Source of the DNA: Deltaproteobacteria bacterium
Lineage (GTDB): Bacteria; Myxococcota; UBA727; VGSZ01
Length of the DNA stretch: 38,442 nt
Direction of reading: 5' to 3'
NCBI GenBank assembly: GCA_020850995.1
Contig: JADZDP010000126.1
Location: 1 to 38,442, forward strand
The notes beneath the pieces are model-generated. The model was given only the letters and a program-made list of their open reading frames with translations, was not told where the DNA came from and ran no database searches. Numbering within the stretch: position 1 is the stretch's first letter; each line of letters starts with the position of its first letter. Below are positions 15,652-24,658 of this stretch, one piece after another. Made by a program: the position numbers and the translations under genes.

Positions 15652-18600
15652 GCGTGCGCAAAGTATCGCGCCTCACCGGCCCGCAGCTCGCCGAGGCGCT
15701 CGGCAAGCTCGACCAACAAGCGCTCAAGGACGTGCGGCGCGCGCTCAACACCACACCGCCGGGCACCGAGCTCTTCCTCGACGGCGTCAACGCGCGCCTC
15801 GCCAAGGCGGACACCACGGCACAGAGCGCGTCGCGCACGGATCTGCTGCGCGCCCTGTCGCTCGAGCTGGCGCGCCTCGAGCGCAGCGTCGCGACGAGCG
15901 GCGTGCGCACCGCCGGTGAGGTCGTGAGCTTGGCGACCGTCGAGCGGAGCTTCGGCAAGGCCATGCGCGCGCTGCTCGAGCACATCGAAGGCGTGGAGGT
16001 GTCGGGCCGCCTCGACCCCGAGGGGCGCGTGCCGGTGACGCGCGCCATCGCGCTCGAGGTCGCGGCCGTCTACGAGCTGCTCGGCCTCGACGCCACCAAC
16101 GATGCGGTGGTGCGCGAGCTGCACAAGCTCTACAGCACCTTCGACGAGGCCACCCTCGACGCCCTGCACCGACGCTTCGATGAGGTCCTGCCCAACCGCC
16201 AGGAGCTGGCGCACCAGCGCGGCCACCAGCGTCTCGAGGACGAGGCCCGCGTGGTGCAGCGCATCGTCACGCGCCAGAAGGTCGCCACCGTCCGCGATCT
16301 CGTGCAGGTCATGCAGGGCCTCGGCTACCAGGGCTTCGACGGCAGGCGCCTCTCGTATCTGCGCAGGTCGTTCCCCGAGTTGGTGCCCTCGCTCTCCAAG
16401 GAGCACACGCCCGAGGAGCTCTTGGCCATCGGCGAGAGGATCCGCACCTTCATCGCGAAGCACCCGGCGGCGACCAGCAAGGTGCTTGGCCGCGCGCTCT
16501 CGCTGCCCATCCCGCTCATCGAGGAGGCAGCCGAGCTCGCGGGCCTGGCGCTGACGCGCGAGCGCACGGCGCGCATCCTCGACCCTTACGATCCCCTGTG
16601 TGACGCGCTCGTGCGCTTCGCGCTCACCTCGCGAAGGAAGGGCGAGGGTATCGTCGCGGCAGCCGCGCTCCTAAACGCCAACGGCGCCTTCACCGCGCAG
16701 TATGGCGCCGTCACCGAAGCGCAGCTCACCCGCTACGTCGACGAACACCTGCCCCGCCTCGCCAGGGCCGCCGGTCACCCGCCGTGGGAGGGCGTGCGCC
16801 CCGGCGTGTACGATCGCGCCTTCGCCGAGTTGGCCTCGTTCTTCTACAAGACGCCCGACATCGACGAGCCGCGCGCCTTCGCCGCCGTGCAGGCCTTCGA
16901 TCCCTCGTTCAGCAAGTATCGCCTCAAGCAGCTCCGCGCCGAGAACACCGACCTCTCGCTGTGCACGCGCGTGATGGACAAGGGCGAGCGCGAGCGCATG
17001 GCGCGCGCAGTGGGCCAGCTCGTGCGCGAGCACCCCGGGCTGACCCTCAAGGAGATCGGCGAGCTTGCGTGGCAAGCGGGCCTGCCGCGCCTCGACGACC
17101 AACGGATCAGCAACCTGCGCGTCGAGTTCCCCGAGCTCATCGACAAGCGCGTCGATCGCGCCAACGCCGCTGAGCTCGCCGACATCGACGCCAAGATCCG
17201 CGCCTTCCTGACGGGCGCGCCGCACGCCAGCGTGGCGGAGGTGGCGGCGGCGGTCGGTGCGCGCGAGACCCAGGTGGTGAAGCCGCTGCGCCGCGTCCGC
17301 GCCGAGCTGCTCGAGACCGGCCAGACCCGCTTCTCCGACGTCGACCACGCGCTCATCGAGCGCGTGGTGCGCGCCGCCGAGCCTGGCGACACCCAGGACG
17401 ACGTGATGGCGCGGGTCATGGCCGACAAGACCTTCGCGGCGCGCCACCGCTCGCTCTCGCAGTACACGCTGCGCGAGGTCATCGTCGCGCTGGTGCCCGA
17501 GGCGGCAGACTGGAAGGTCTACAACCTGATCACCGTGGCGCGCGTGCTCGACCTGGCGCTGCAGCAGGCGCCCGAGGGTCGCTCCTTGTCGAAGATCATC
17601 GGTGACATCCAAAAGGAGCACCCGGGCTTCCCCAACTACGTCTCCTTGCTATCCACGGGCACGCGCTCGATGGAGAAGCACATCGAGCGCATGCCCTTCA
17701 TGAAGAAGTACCTGGGGGCAGACGGGCGCCTCAAGCTCTCGTCGGGCAAGCCGCAGGCGGAGCTCACCGAAGAGCTGGCGCACATCGTCGCCCAGGCCTT
17801 CGCCGAGGCGCCGCCCGACTGGAAGAACGAGCGCATCTTCGAAAAGCTCCACCAAGACCCGCACATCAAACAGCGCTACCCGGTGCTGAACGAGAGCACG
17901 CTCACGGGCTTGCGCGCCAAGTTCCCCGGCGTGATCGCGGCGCGCACCGCGCTCACCCAAAACGCGGGAGATGCCCAGGCCGACGCCACCAAGCTCGCCA
18001 AGGAGCTGCAAGCCATCGTCGACGCAGGCGGCAAGATCACGCTCGACGTCATCGCCAAGGAGTGGGGCGTCGATCCGCAGTACTTCCGCCGCCTCATCAA
18101 CCGCAACCCGGCGCTCTTCCCCATGTACAAGAAGCGCTACGAGATCACCGAACACGTGGCGCGCACTATGGGCTTGGTCATCGCCACCATGCCTATGGGG
18201 GTCACGCTCGACGAGGCCGCCGTGCTCCTCGAGCGCTCAGGCCTGTTCCCGCCCGACATGAAGCTCGGCAAGACGCTCCTCTTGAACGCCAACGCCAAGT
18301 TCCCCGCGCTGGTGCCGAGCTTGAACGAGCGCAACCAGCAGCTCTTCCTGCGCATGGTGTGCAAGGAGCTGGTCACCGCCAAGGCCGGCACCACGCTGCG
18401 GGCCATCTTCGACGAGCTCAAGGCGAAGACCAAGCAGCTGCCGGTGTCGCTCGAACGCTTCACCTCGGAGATCGTGCCCGCCTGGCAAAAGCAGAAGCCC
18501 GCCGCTCGACCCGCCTGGGTAAGCGCCGCCATGCGCGACGGCAAGGTGGCGACCTCCGCGCTCGGTGAGCCCGCCCACCGTTTCCCGCCGCTCGAGCTGG

Positions 18601-19853
18601 TTGCGGTGGAGCGCGACGTGGCGCAGCTCGCCGAGGTGCCCGTGCGCCTCGAGATGCTCGAGCGCATCATCGCGCGCAAGGCGAGGAACGCCTTCGCCGA
18701 TTGGAACGTGCTCAGCATCCAGCACCTGCTTGGTAGCAACTTTCGCTTCGTCGAGGCCGTGCATCGCCTGGGCGCCAAGAAGGAGGACGTGGTCACGGTG
18801 GGCATCCCGTACTCCACCAGCGAGACCGTGGCGCGCACCATGAACGAGGGCGGGCTCGAGACCCTGACGCCGCCGCTCAACATCGCCGCGTGGGAGCGCC
18901 AAGTGGAAGACGCGCTGCACGCGATGGTCGAGCGCTCGAAGAAGAACGGCAAGAAGATCGTGGTGTTCGACGATGGCGGCCTGGTGGCCAAGATCCTGCA
19001 CGAGAAGCCATGGGCCAAGGAGCACCAGCACCTGTTCCGTATCGTCGAGCAGACCACGCGCGGCATCACGGTGGCCAAGAAGTACGACCTGCAGGTGCCG
19101 CTGGTGAACTACGCGCAAGACCCCGCGAAGAACCTCGAGGGCAGCATGATCGGCGAGGTGGTGCTCGATCGCATCTACCGGCGCCTCGACGCCATCGGCA
19201 AGAAGGAGCAGCTCAAGGGCATGCCGATCACCTGCGTGGGCGCCGGTGTCATCGGCCTGCCTACGGCGCTCGACCTGGCGCGCGCGGGCGCCAAGGTCAC
19301 CATCTACGACCTCGACCCGAAGGCGCGCGACCAGGCGCGCGCGACTGCCGAGCAAGAAGGGCTCGACATCGTCGTCGCCGACAACCCGACGGACGCCTTC
19401 ACCGGCGCCAAGATGATCGTCGGCTCCACCGGGCACACCTCCATCGGCGCCGCGGCCTTCTCCCTCATGGCCGACGGCTGCATGTTGGTGTCGACGTCGT
19501 CGAAGCTGGTGGAGATCGACATGGACCTGCTCGACGGCAAGGCCACGCACGGGGGCCAGCTCGCGCGCACCATCATCGACGACGACAGCCACCCACCCAC
19601 CTGCAGCTACCGCCTCGACGACGGGCGCACCATCACCGTGCTGGCCGACGGCTTCCCCGTCAACTTCGACGGCGCCGTCAACTGCGTCGACCCCGCCGAC
19701 ATCCAGCTCACCCACGCCGGCATGCTGCTGGCGGGCATCCAGGCGACGTGGAAAGGCCTCGACAAGGGCCTGCTCGCCTTCGACGACAAGCTGCGCGCCG
19801 AGCTCTTGGCCGACTGGGCCGAGGTCAAGGCAGCGCGCGGCACTGGAGCGTGA
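15648..19853 (+). CDS. HTH-like repeat array fused to S-adenosylhomocysteine-hydrolase-like domain
   Basis: A 1401-residue cytosolic protein with no signal peptide. Residues about 200-960 consist of loosely repeated helical units of about 60-70 residues, each ending in a helix such as RLSYLRRSFPEL (Phe242), RISNLRVEFPEL (Phe494), TLTGLRAKFPGV (Phe759) or NANAKFPAL (Phe885). The shape resembles helix-turn-helix modules. Residues about 1000-1390 resemble S-adenosylhomocysteine hydrolase. They include QHLLGSNFRFVEAVHRLGA, VVFDDGG, VEQTTRG, VPLVNYA and a Rossmann NAD site GAGVIG (1198-1203) with TIYDLD. The canonical His-Met-Thr substrate motif is replaced by QHLLGS, so classical SAH hydrolysis is doubtful. 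The GTG start overlaps the SCP2-like gene. I know no characterised protein with this architecture. Confidence 0.72.
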   Translation: MSVRKVSRLTGPQLAEALGKLDQQALKDVRRALNTTPPGTELFLDGVNARLAKADTTAQSASRTDLLRALSLELARLERSVATSGVRTAGEVVSLATVERSFGKAMRALLEHIEGVEVSGRLDPEGRVPVTRAIALEVAAVYELLGLDATNDAVVRELHKLYSTFDEATLDALHRRFDEVLPNRQELAHQRGHQRLEDEARVVQRIVTRQKVATVRDLVQVMQGLGYQGFDGRRLSYLRRSFPELVPSLSKEHTPEELLAIGERIRTFIAKHPAATSKVLGRALSLPIPLIEEAAELAGLALTRERTARILDPYDPLCDALVRFALTSRRKGEGIVAAAALLNANGAFTAQYGAVTEAQLTRYVDEHLPRLARAAGHPPWEGVRPGVYDRAFAELASFFYKTPDIDEPRAFAAVQAFDPSFSKYRLKQLRAENTDLSLCTRVMDKGERERMARAVGQLVREHPGLTLKEIGELAWQAGLPRLDDQRISNLRVEFPELIDKRVDRANAAELADIDAKIRAFLTGAPHASVAEVAAAVGARETQVVKPLRRVRAELLETGQTRFSDVDHALIERVVRAAEPGDTQDDVMARVMADKTFAARHRSLSQYTLREVIVALVPEAADWKVYNLITVARVLDLALQQAPEGRSLSKIIGDIQKEHPGFPNYVSLLSTGTRSMEKHIERMPFMKKYLGADGRLKLSSGKPQAELTEELAHIVAQAFAEAPPDWKNERIFEKLHQDPHIKQRYPVLNESTLTGLRAKFPGVIAARTALTQNAGDAQADATKLAKELQAIVDAGGKITLDVIAKEWGVDPQYFRRLINRNPALFPMYKKRYEITEHVARTMGLVIATMPMGVTLDEAAVLLERSGLFPPDMKLGKTLLLNANAKFPALVPSLNERNQQLFLRMVCKELVTAKAGTTLRAIFDELKAKTKQLPVSLERFTSEIVPAWQKQKPAARPAWVSAAMRDGKVATSALGEPAHRFPPLELVAVERDVAQLAEVPVRLEMLERIIARKARNAFADWNVLSIQHLLGSNFRFVEAVHRLGAKKEDVVTVGIPYSTSETVARTMNEGGLETLTPPLNIAAWERQVEDALHAMVERSKKNGKKIVVFDDGGLVAKILHEKPWAKEHQHLFRIVEQTTRGITVAKKYDLQVPLVNYAQDPAKNLEGSMIGEVVLDRIYRRLDAIGKKEQLKGMPITCVGAGVIGLPTALDLARAGAKVTIYDLDPKARDQARATAEQEGLDIVVADNPTDAFTGAKMIVGSTGHTSIGAAAFSLMADGCMLVSTSSKLVEIDMDLLDGKATHGGQLARTIIDDDSHPPTCSYRLDDGRTITVLADGFPVNFDGAVNCVDPADIQLTHAGMLLAGIQATWKGLDKGLLAFDDKLRAELLADWAEVKAARGTGA

Positions 19854-19856
19854 GCT

Positions 19857-21293
19857 TCAGTCGATCGGGCGCTGGACGTCGATCGGCGGAAACACCTCGA
19901 GCGCGCCTTCGAAGAAGCGCAGGCCTCGCACGGTGATGGAACCGCTGGCCGGCACGCCGAGCTGCACCCGGATGCGACTGGCGACGAAGGGCGCGAACGA
20001 GACGCGGGCGTCGGCGCTGGTGATGGGAACGTCGACGCGCACCACGCCGTCGTCGAGGGATGTGATGCGGAGGCGATCGGCGCGGTGATGGACCCCGCTA
20101 TGCTCGGTGTGCACGCCCATCGCGTCGAGCGCCACCGGCACGGGCAGATCGAGATCGACGGCGACCAGCGTCCCAGGCACGAGGTCGTACGCCGCGTGCC
20201 ACATGATGCTCGCATCGAAGCCGACGTCACTCGACGAGGGCCTGAGGTAACTCTGCAGCGCGTGACTGGCGGCGCTGCCGAACATCTCACCGTCGTTCGT
20301 GGACGCGATCACCTCCCACGGGTGCGTCTGGAGCGGCATCGCGTGCAGGAAATAGGTCGGGGCGCGCACGTAGCCAGGTGGCGCCGCACCGCTCCAGGTG
20401 AACCTGGGGAAGACGCGCTCTGCCTTATCGAGCGCGAACAGGTCCTCCGGGATGAGCTCGCCCACCCCTGCTTCCAGCCCATCGGTGTGGTGGCCCAAGT
20501 TGTAGGACATGATGGAGTCGTTGCTGCTCATGTCGTAGCCGTACACGTCGACATGCGGCAGGCCGAAGGCGTGCCCCAGCTCGTGCTGCAGCGTCGACTG
20601 GAAATTCGGCGACAGCAGGTACGGTTGTGGGAGCGACACGGCGCCGCCGCCGTTCGCGTAGCCGCCGTTCAACGGCATGCCGTTGCCGCTCATGCCGTCG
20701 GGGACCTCACCCATGACGACGATGACGAACACGAACGGCGCCCGGTGCCGATCGAGCCCGTAGTGCGTGAGCAGCTCATCGGTGAGCGCGGCGGTCGCCG
20801 GGATCCACTCGGGCGAGTGCTCGAGGTACCACGCGCCATCGTGAGCGAGCGTGACGACGTCGGGCGTCGACTCGATCGCGAAGGTGTCCTGGCCTTCGAG
20901 CAGCTGCTGATAGCGCGCCTGCGCGATCTGCAGGTGCTTGGCGAGCAGCGTGCGTTCGCCCTGCGAGGGCATCCTGGCTCCCACCGGCACCGCGAACAGC
21001 GGCTTGACGGCGACCAGGCGCCCCACAGGGTTTGGCACCCAGGGCAGCTCGGGGAAGACCGTGACTTGGCCGTCGATGGCGACGTCGTCGCCGCCATCGG
21101 GATCGGGGTCGACCGGGCCCGGGTCGACGGGCGGGGCGTCGTCTGGCGGAGCGTCGTCCGGCGGGGCGTTGTCCGGCGGCGCGTCGTCATCCACCTCGGT
21201 ATCCGGCTGGCGGCGCGGATCGCTGGAGGTGGGTTGCAGCGGGCGGCAGGCTGCGCAGGCAAGCGCGGCGACGATGAGCGAACGAAGGTACAT
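19857..21293 (-). CDS. Metzincin-type zinc metalloprotease lipoprotein
   Basis: A 478-residue secreted lipoprotein starting at ATG 21293, with GAGG upstream. The signal peptide MYLRSLIVAALACAAC ends in a lipobox Cys16. A low-complexity stretch rich in Asp-Ala-Pro-Pro repeats (about 30-62) forms a linker. The zinc site HELGHAFGLPH gives His237, Glu238, His241 and His247, the extended metzincin motif. A probable Met-turn SIMSYN follows about 20 residues later. The C-terminal 150 residues are beta-rich and may bind substrate or cell surface. It is likely an outer-membrane-tethered peptidase. It converges tail-to-tail with the large repeat protein, with only three bases between stops. Confidence 0.85.
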   Translation of the reverse strand: MYLRSLIVAALACAACRPLQPTSSDPRRQPDTEVDDDAPPDNAPPDDAPPDDAPPVDPGPVDPDPDGGDDVAIDGQVTVFPELPWVPNPVGRLVAVKPLFAVPVGARMPSQGERTLLAKHLQIAQARYQQLLEGQDTFAIESTPDVVTLAHDGAWYLEHSPEWIPATAALTDELLTHYGLDRHRAPFVFVIVVMGEVPDGMSGNGMPLNGGYANGGGAVSLPQPYLLSPNFQSTLQHELGHAFGLPHVDVYGYDMSSNDSIMSYNLGHHTDGLEAGVGELIPEDLFALDKAERVFPRFTWSGAAPPGYVRAPTYFLHAMPLQTHPWEVIASTNDGEMFGSAASHALQSYLRPSSSDVGFDASIMWHAAYDLVPGTLVAVDLDLPVPVALDAMGVHTEHSGVHHRADRLRITSLDDGVVRVDVPITSADARVSFAPFVASRIRVQLGVPASGSITVRGLRFFEGALEVFPPIDVQRPID

Positions 21294-21679
21294 GCGCTGC
21301 CTCGAGGGGGTGTCCTTGAGTATCCGCACGCCACGGGCCCTCGTTCCTCCGTCGGGCGTCTTCGGTCCCTTGGTCGAGAGGAGCGCGTCCTACCTGTGCG
21401 CCCCCGCCGGCTGCCCTAGAGCTCGTTTCATAACCCCTCCCGTCGCGTACATCGCGCCAAGCTGGCGATCACTGCGTTGCTGCGGGCCGTCCATCCGTCG
21501 AGGATGGCCGGCTCCTCGCGCCTTGTGCTCGCCAGCTTGGCGCGCGCCCGCTCGGTCCGGGGCTATGAAACGAGCTCTGGGCCGCTCGACGCCCTGCGTT
21601 GATCCGCGGGCGCACCCCAAAGGAACCATTCGCTGCGCTCGCACGTTGGCACCCACACCCCCTCATCTCCGGAGGCCCC
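21294..21679. other. Divergent intergenic region with a palindromic element
   Basis: It separates the metalloprotease gene (minus) from the DsbA-like gene (plus) and must hold both promoters. Its middle is occupied by the nested inverted repeat at 21418-21578. I found no small gene that could be supported. GGAGG at 21671-21675 is the ribosome-binding site that fixes the downstream start. Confidence 0.6.
21418..21578. mobile_element. MITE-like nested palindrome
   Basis: A 161-base element bounded by perfect 15-bp inverted repeats (AGAGCTCGTTTCATA at 21418-21432, its complement at 21564-21578). Inside is a second perfect 16-bp pair (CGCGCCAAGCTGGCGA near 21456, complement near 21531). The centre has a small CCATCC/GGATGG hairpin. 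There is no open reading frame for a transposase. The layout suits a miniature inverted-repeat element mobilised in trans, or a REP/BIME-like unit. Flanking bases CTAG and CTGG only roughly resemble a target duplication. There is no second copy in the window. Confidence 0.6.
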
Positions 21680-22498
21680 GTGCTGCGCGCCCTCGCTTGG
21701 ACCCTCACCATCGTCGGAGCCATCGTCGGCTCGGCCTTCCTGGTCACGCATCACCTCGTCCAAGACACAGCGCGCGCCGACCGCGTCGAGCGCGAGCTCG
21801 AGGCCCTGCGCTTCGACATGGACGAGCTGCGCCTGCGCATCGACGCGCCGCCGCCGCGGCCCGCGTCGCCGGCGCGCCCGGGCGCACCTGACCCGGCCAC
21901 GGTGTACGCCGTGCCCGTGGGCGACGCGGCCGTGCGCGGGCCCGTCGACGCCCCCGTGACCATCGTTGCCTTCACCGACTACCAGTGCCCCTTCTGTGCT
22001 CGCGCCGAGGCGACGCTGGCCGAGCTGCGCGAGCGCTACCCCGAGGACGTGCGCGTGGTGGTGCAGCACAACCCGCTGCCCTTCCACCGACAGGCCTTCG
22101 ACGCCGCCGTGGCCGCGGAGTGCGCGGGCGAGCAGGGCTTGTTCTGGCCCGCGCACGATCGCCTGTTCGCGCGCCAGCGCGACTTCGTGGAGCAGAGCGC
22201 GCCCGCGTCCGTGGTGCTCGAGCTCGATGAGGTGCGGCGCGGGCCCTTCGAGCGCTGTTTGACGAGCGAGCGCGTGCGCGCTGGCGTCACCGAGGATCAG
22301 CGCCTGGCCGCGCGCTTTGGTGCCACGGGCACGCCCAGCTTCTTCGTCAACGGGCGCGTGCTCGTCGGCGCGCAGCCCCTGGAGCGCTTCGTCGAGGCCG
22401 TCGAGCGCGAGCTCAGCATCGCGCGGGCCAGCGGCCTGCCGCGCGCGGAGTACTACCGGCGCGCCGTGCTCGAGAAGGGCGAGAGCGGGGCGCGCTAG
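21680..22498 (+). CDS. DsbA-like thioredoxin-fold protein
   Basis: A 272-residue membrane-anchored thiol oxidoreductase or isomerase. The GTG start at 21680 is chosen for its strong GGAGG four bases upstream, which leads directly into the hydrophobic anchor (about 3-25, LAWTLTIVGAIVGSAFLV). A short coiled-coil-like helix (ERELEALRFDMDELRLRI) and a Pro-rich linker follow. The DSBA domain has the active site C103-P-F-C106 (TDYQCPFCARAE) and the cis-Pro loop GTPSFFVNG (Pro219). It is helical in between, as in BdbD/DsbA relatives. It would act in the periplasm, and the Cys-rich secreted proteins in this window are plausible but unproven substrates. It converges with the MFS gene, seven bases apart. 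Confidence 0.87.
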   Translation: MLRALAWTLTIVGAIVGSAFLVTHHLVQDTARADRVERELEALRFDMDELRLRIDAPPPRPASPARPGAPDPATVYAVPVGDAAVRGPVDAPVTIVAFTDYQCPFCARAEATLAELRERYPEDVRVVVQHNPLPFHRQAFDAAVAAECAGEQGLFWPAHDRLFARQRDFVEQSAPASVVLELDEVRRGPFERCLTSERVRAGVTEDQRLAARFGATGTPSFFVNGRVLVGAQPLERFVEAVERELSIARASGLPRAEYYRRAVLEKGESGAR

Positions 22499-22505
22499 CG
22501 CGCGC

Positions 22506-23858
22506 TCAGGGTGGCAGCCCCTCGGGCACCGCGGCGCCGACGGGCGCTCGCTCCTGCGCGCGCGGCGCGGCCATGAAGGGCAGGCACGCCAAGCACACGA
22601 CACCGAGCACGGCGTCGAGGCCGAGCGTCACCGGGTAGCCCCAGCGCTCGATGGTGAAGCCCTGCCAAGTGGCGCTGTACGAGACCGCCAAGTTGCCGAG
22701 CGCCATGTATGCGGTGAACTGCGTCGCGGCCGCGCGCCTGCTGGTCACGTCCATGAAGATGGCCGAGCGGATGCCGTAGAAGAGCCCTTGGAACATGTTG
22801 TAGGTGAGCACCGCCACCCAGTACGCGCTCACCAGCGCCGCCGGCGGGACCGAGCGGCCAGGCGCGTCGACGGCGACGGGCGTGATCCACTGATGTGTCC
22901 ACATGAGGTAGCCGAGCGCCGCCGTCGGCAGGGACGCGGCCGCCAGCGTCCACGCCAAGGTCAGGCGCCGACCGAAGCGATCCGACAACCAGCCACCGGC
23001 GACGCAGCACACCCCCGCGATGAGCGACGACCACAAGGCGAGCCAGCCCACCTGCTGGTCGTCGAGCCCGAGCTCCACCGCCAGGTTCGACTGCAAGGCG
23101 AGCCCGAGCGCCATGGCGCCCGCCGGCAGGAGCGCGAACACCACGCCCACGAGCGCCGCGCGACTGCCGACGAACGCGCGCACGGCGCCCTTGGCGAAGG
23201 CACCAAGCTCCATGGTCACTGCGCGAATGAGCTGCCCGCCCATCGACGCGCGCGGCGGGCCCTTCGCTTCCTGCAAGGGCAGCACGATGAACACGGTCAC
23301 CGACAGGATGGCGCCGGCGACGACGACGTACGCGGGCGCCATGCCGATCCACGGCACCAGGAACAGCACGCCCGAACCGCCGAGCGCCATGCCGAGGTAG
23401 GCGCCGCCGAACATGAAGCCGTTGGCCATGCCGCGTTCGTGCTCGGGCAAGACGTCCACGGCGAGCGCGTCGATGGCTACGTCTTGCGTGGCGGCGAACA
23501 GGTTGTGGACGAAGATGATGGCGGTGAACAGCGAGAGCTGTGACACGAAGTCGATGGGGATGGCGAGCAGGAGCGTGGCCACCATGGCGAGCTGCGTGCC
23601 GAGGATCCAGCCGCGACGCCGACCCAGGCGATCGGACCACAGCACATCGACGAAGGGCCCGGCGGCCCACTTGAAGGCCCACGGGAGGTAGAGCGATCCC
23701 ACGAAGGCGCCGATCTCCACCGGGCCGAGCCCGCCGCGGCGCATCTGGGTCGCGATGGCCGTGGCGGTGAATCCCTGGGGGATGCCCTCGGTGAGGTAGA
23801 GGCAGAAGAAGGCCGCCATGCGCCCGGTGCGGCTGGTCAACAGACTTCTCAGGTGCAC
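22506..23858 (-). CDS. AmpG-like MFS transporter
   Basis: A 450-residue inner-membrane protein with about twelve hydrophobic segments. It belongs to the AmpG/peptide-acetyl-CoA transporter branch of the major facilitator superfamily. The first helix carries LTEGIPQGF, matching the G-x-P pattern of AmpG-type proteins. LYLPWAFKWAAGPFVD and ATQDVAIDALAVDVL are typical AmpG motifs, the latter with the conserved helix-4 Asp residues. The second half begins with ...WLSDRFGRR. AmpG imports anhydro-muropeptides for wall recycling; this protein could carry those or another solute. GTG 23858 is a plausible start (ATG 23819 is the alternative), and neither has a good ribosome-binding site. It is divergent from the Cys-rich gene. 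Confidence 0.83.
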   Translation of the reverse strand: MHLRSLLTSRTGRMAAFFCLYLTEGIPQGFTATAIATQMRRGGLGPVEIGAFVGSLYLPWAFKWAAGPFVDVLWSDRLGRRRGWILGTQLAMVATLLLAIPIDFVSQLSLFTAIIFVHNLFAATQDVAIDALAVDVLPEHERGMANGFMFGGAYLGMALGGSGVLFLVPWIGMAPAYVVVAGAILSVTVFIVLPLQEAKGPPRASMGGQLIRAVTMELGAFAKGAVRAFVGSRAALVGVVFALLPAGAMALGLALQSNLAVELGLDDQQVGWLALWSSLIAGVCCVAGGWLSDRFGRRLTLAWTLAAASLPTAALGYLMWTHQWITPVAVDAPGRSVPPAALVSAYWVAVLTYNMFQGLFYGIRSAIFMDVTSRRAAATQFTAYMALGNLAVSYSATWQGFTIERWGYPVTLGLDAVLGVVCLACLPFMAAPRAQERAPVGAAVPEGLPP

Positions 23859-23976
23859 GGGCGGGGACGCTCGGCGATCGCGCGCGCGCCTGCAATCGGC
23901 GCGACCCAGATCACCTGAAGCCCCTTTGCGCGGCGCGCGTCCGAGGGCCATTCGAGTCGGCTCCTGGAGGCCCTCC

Positions 23977-24648
23977 ATGCTGTCCATCGTGATGCTCGCG
24001 ACGCTCCAGCTGAGCGCGCAGACGCAAGAGTGCCAGAGCGCCTTCGGTAAGACCGCCTGCGGCTACAACTGCATGGCCGCGTTCGGCGACATCAAGTGCG
24101 CCGAGCATCCGCAAGGGACCTGCAAGGCCGCGTTCGGCGAGCTCGCGTGTGGCTTCGACTGCACGGCGGCCTTCGGCAAGGTGCGCTGCGCGGCCGAACC
24201 CGACGGCGTGTGCAAGGCGGCCTTCGGCGACGTGGTGTGCAGCGCGCCCACGCGGCACGACGGCGCCGGGTGGCGCGGGCCGAACCACCGCGGCGAGCGC
24301 TGGCGCGATCGCGCGTGGCGCGCATCGGCGGAGGCGCCGCCGCAAGAGTGCAAGAGCGCCTTCGGCAAGACCGCGTGTGGCTACCACTGTCAGGCCGCGT
24401 TCGGCGACGTGCAATGCGCGCGCACGCACCTGGGCGCCTGCGAGGTGGCGTTCGGCAAGATCACCTGCGATGACCCGCCGCGCTGGGTGCTCGCTGATCC
24501 CAACGCCCCCGCCATGAGCTGCCTGACCGCGTACGGCAAGACCGCCTGCGGCTACGGCTGCCAGTCCGGCTACGGCGACGTGCGCTGCGCGCGCACACCG
24601 AACGGCGTATGCCAAAGCGCCTTCGGCAAGGTCGTGTGCAGCGAGTAG
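23977..24648 (+). CDS. Secreted Cys-rich repeat protein (C-x2-AFG-x3-C units)
   Basis: 223 residues, starting at ATG 23977 with TGGAGG six bases upstream. A short signal peptide (MLSIVMLATLQLSA) precedes eleven ten-residue units of the form C-x-x-A-[FY]-G-x-x-x-C, such as CQSAFGKTAC and CKAAFGDVVC. They are grouped as five, then three after a basic Trp/Arg-rich linker (about 90-115), then three more. Every unit has two Cys, so the mature protein would be a chain of small disulfide loops. Similar AYG/AFG proteins occur as hypotheticals in other Proteobacteria, and none has a function I can name. It could bind metals or act at the surface. It needs an oxidising compartment, which agrees with the nearby DsbA-like gene. 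Confidence 0.75.
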   Translation: MLSIVMLATLQLSAQTQECQSAFGKTACGYNCMAAFGDIKCAEHPQGTCKAAFGELACGFDCTAAFGKVRCAAEPDGVCKAAFGDVVCSAPTRHDGAGWRGPNHRGERWRDRAWRASAEAPPQECKSAFGKTACGYHCQAAFGDVQCARTHLGACEVAFGKITCDDPPRWVLADPNAPAMSCLTAYGKTACGYGCQSGYGDVRCARTPNGVCQSAFGKVVCSE

Positions 24649-24658
24649 CGGGCGGGCC

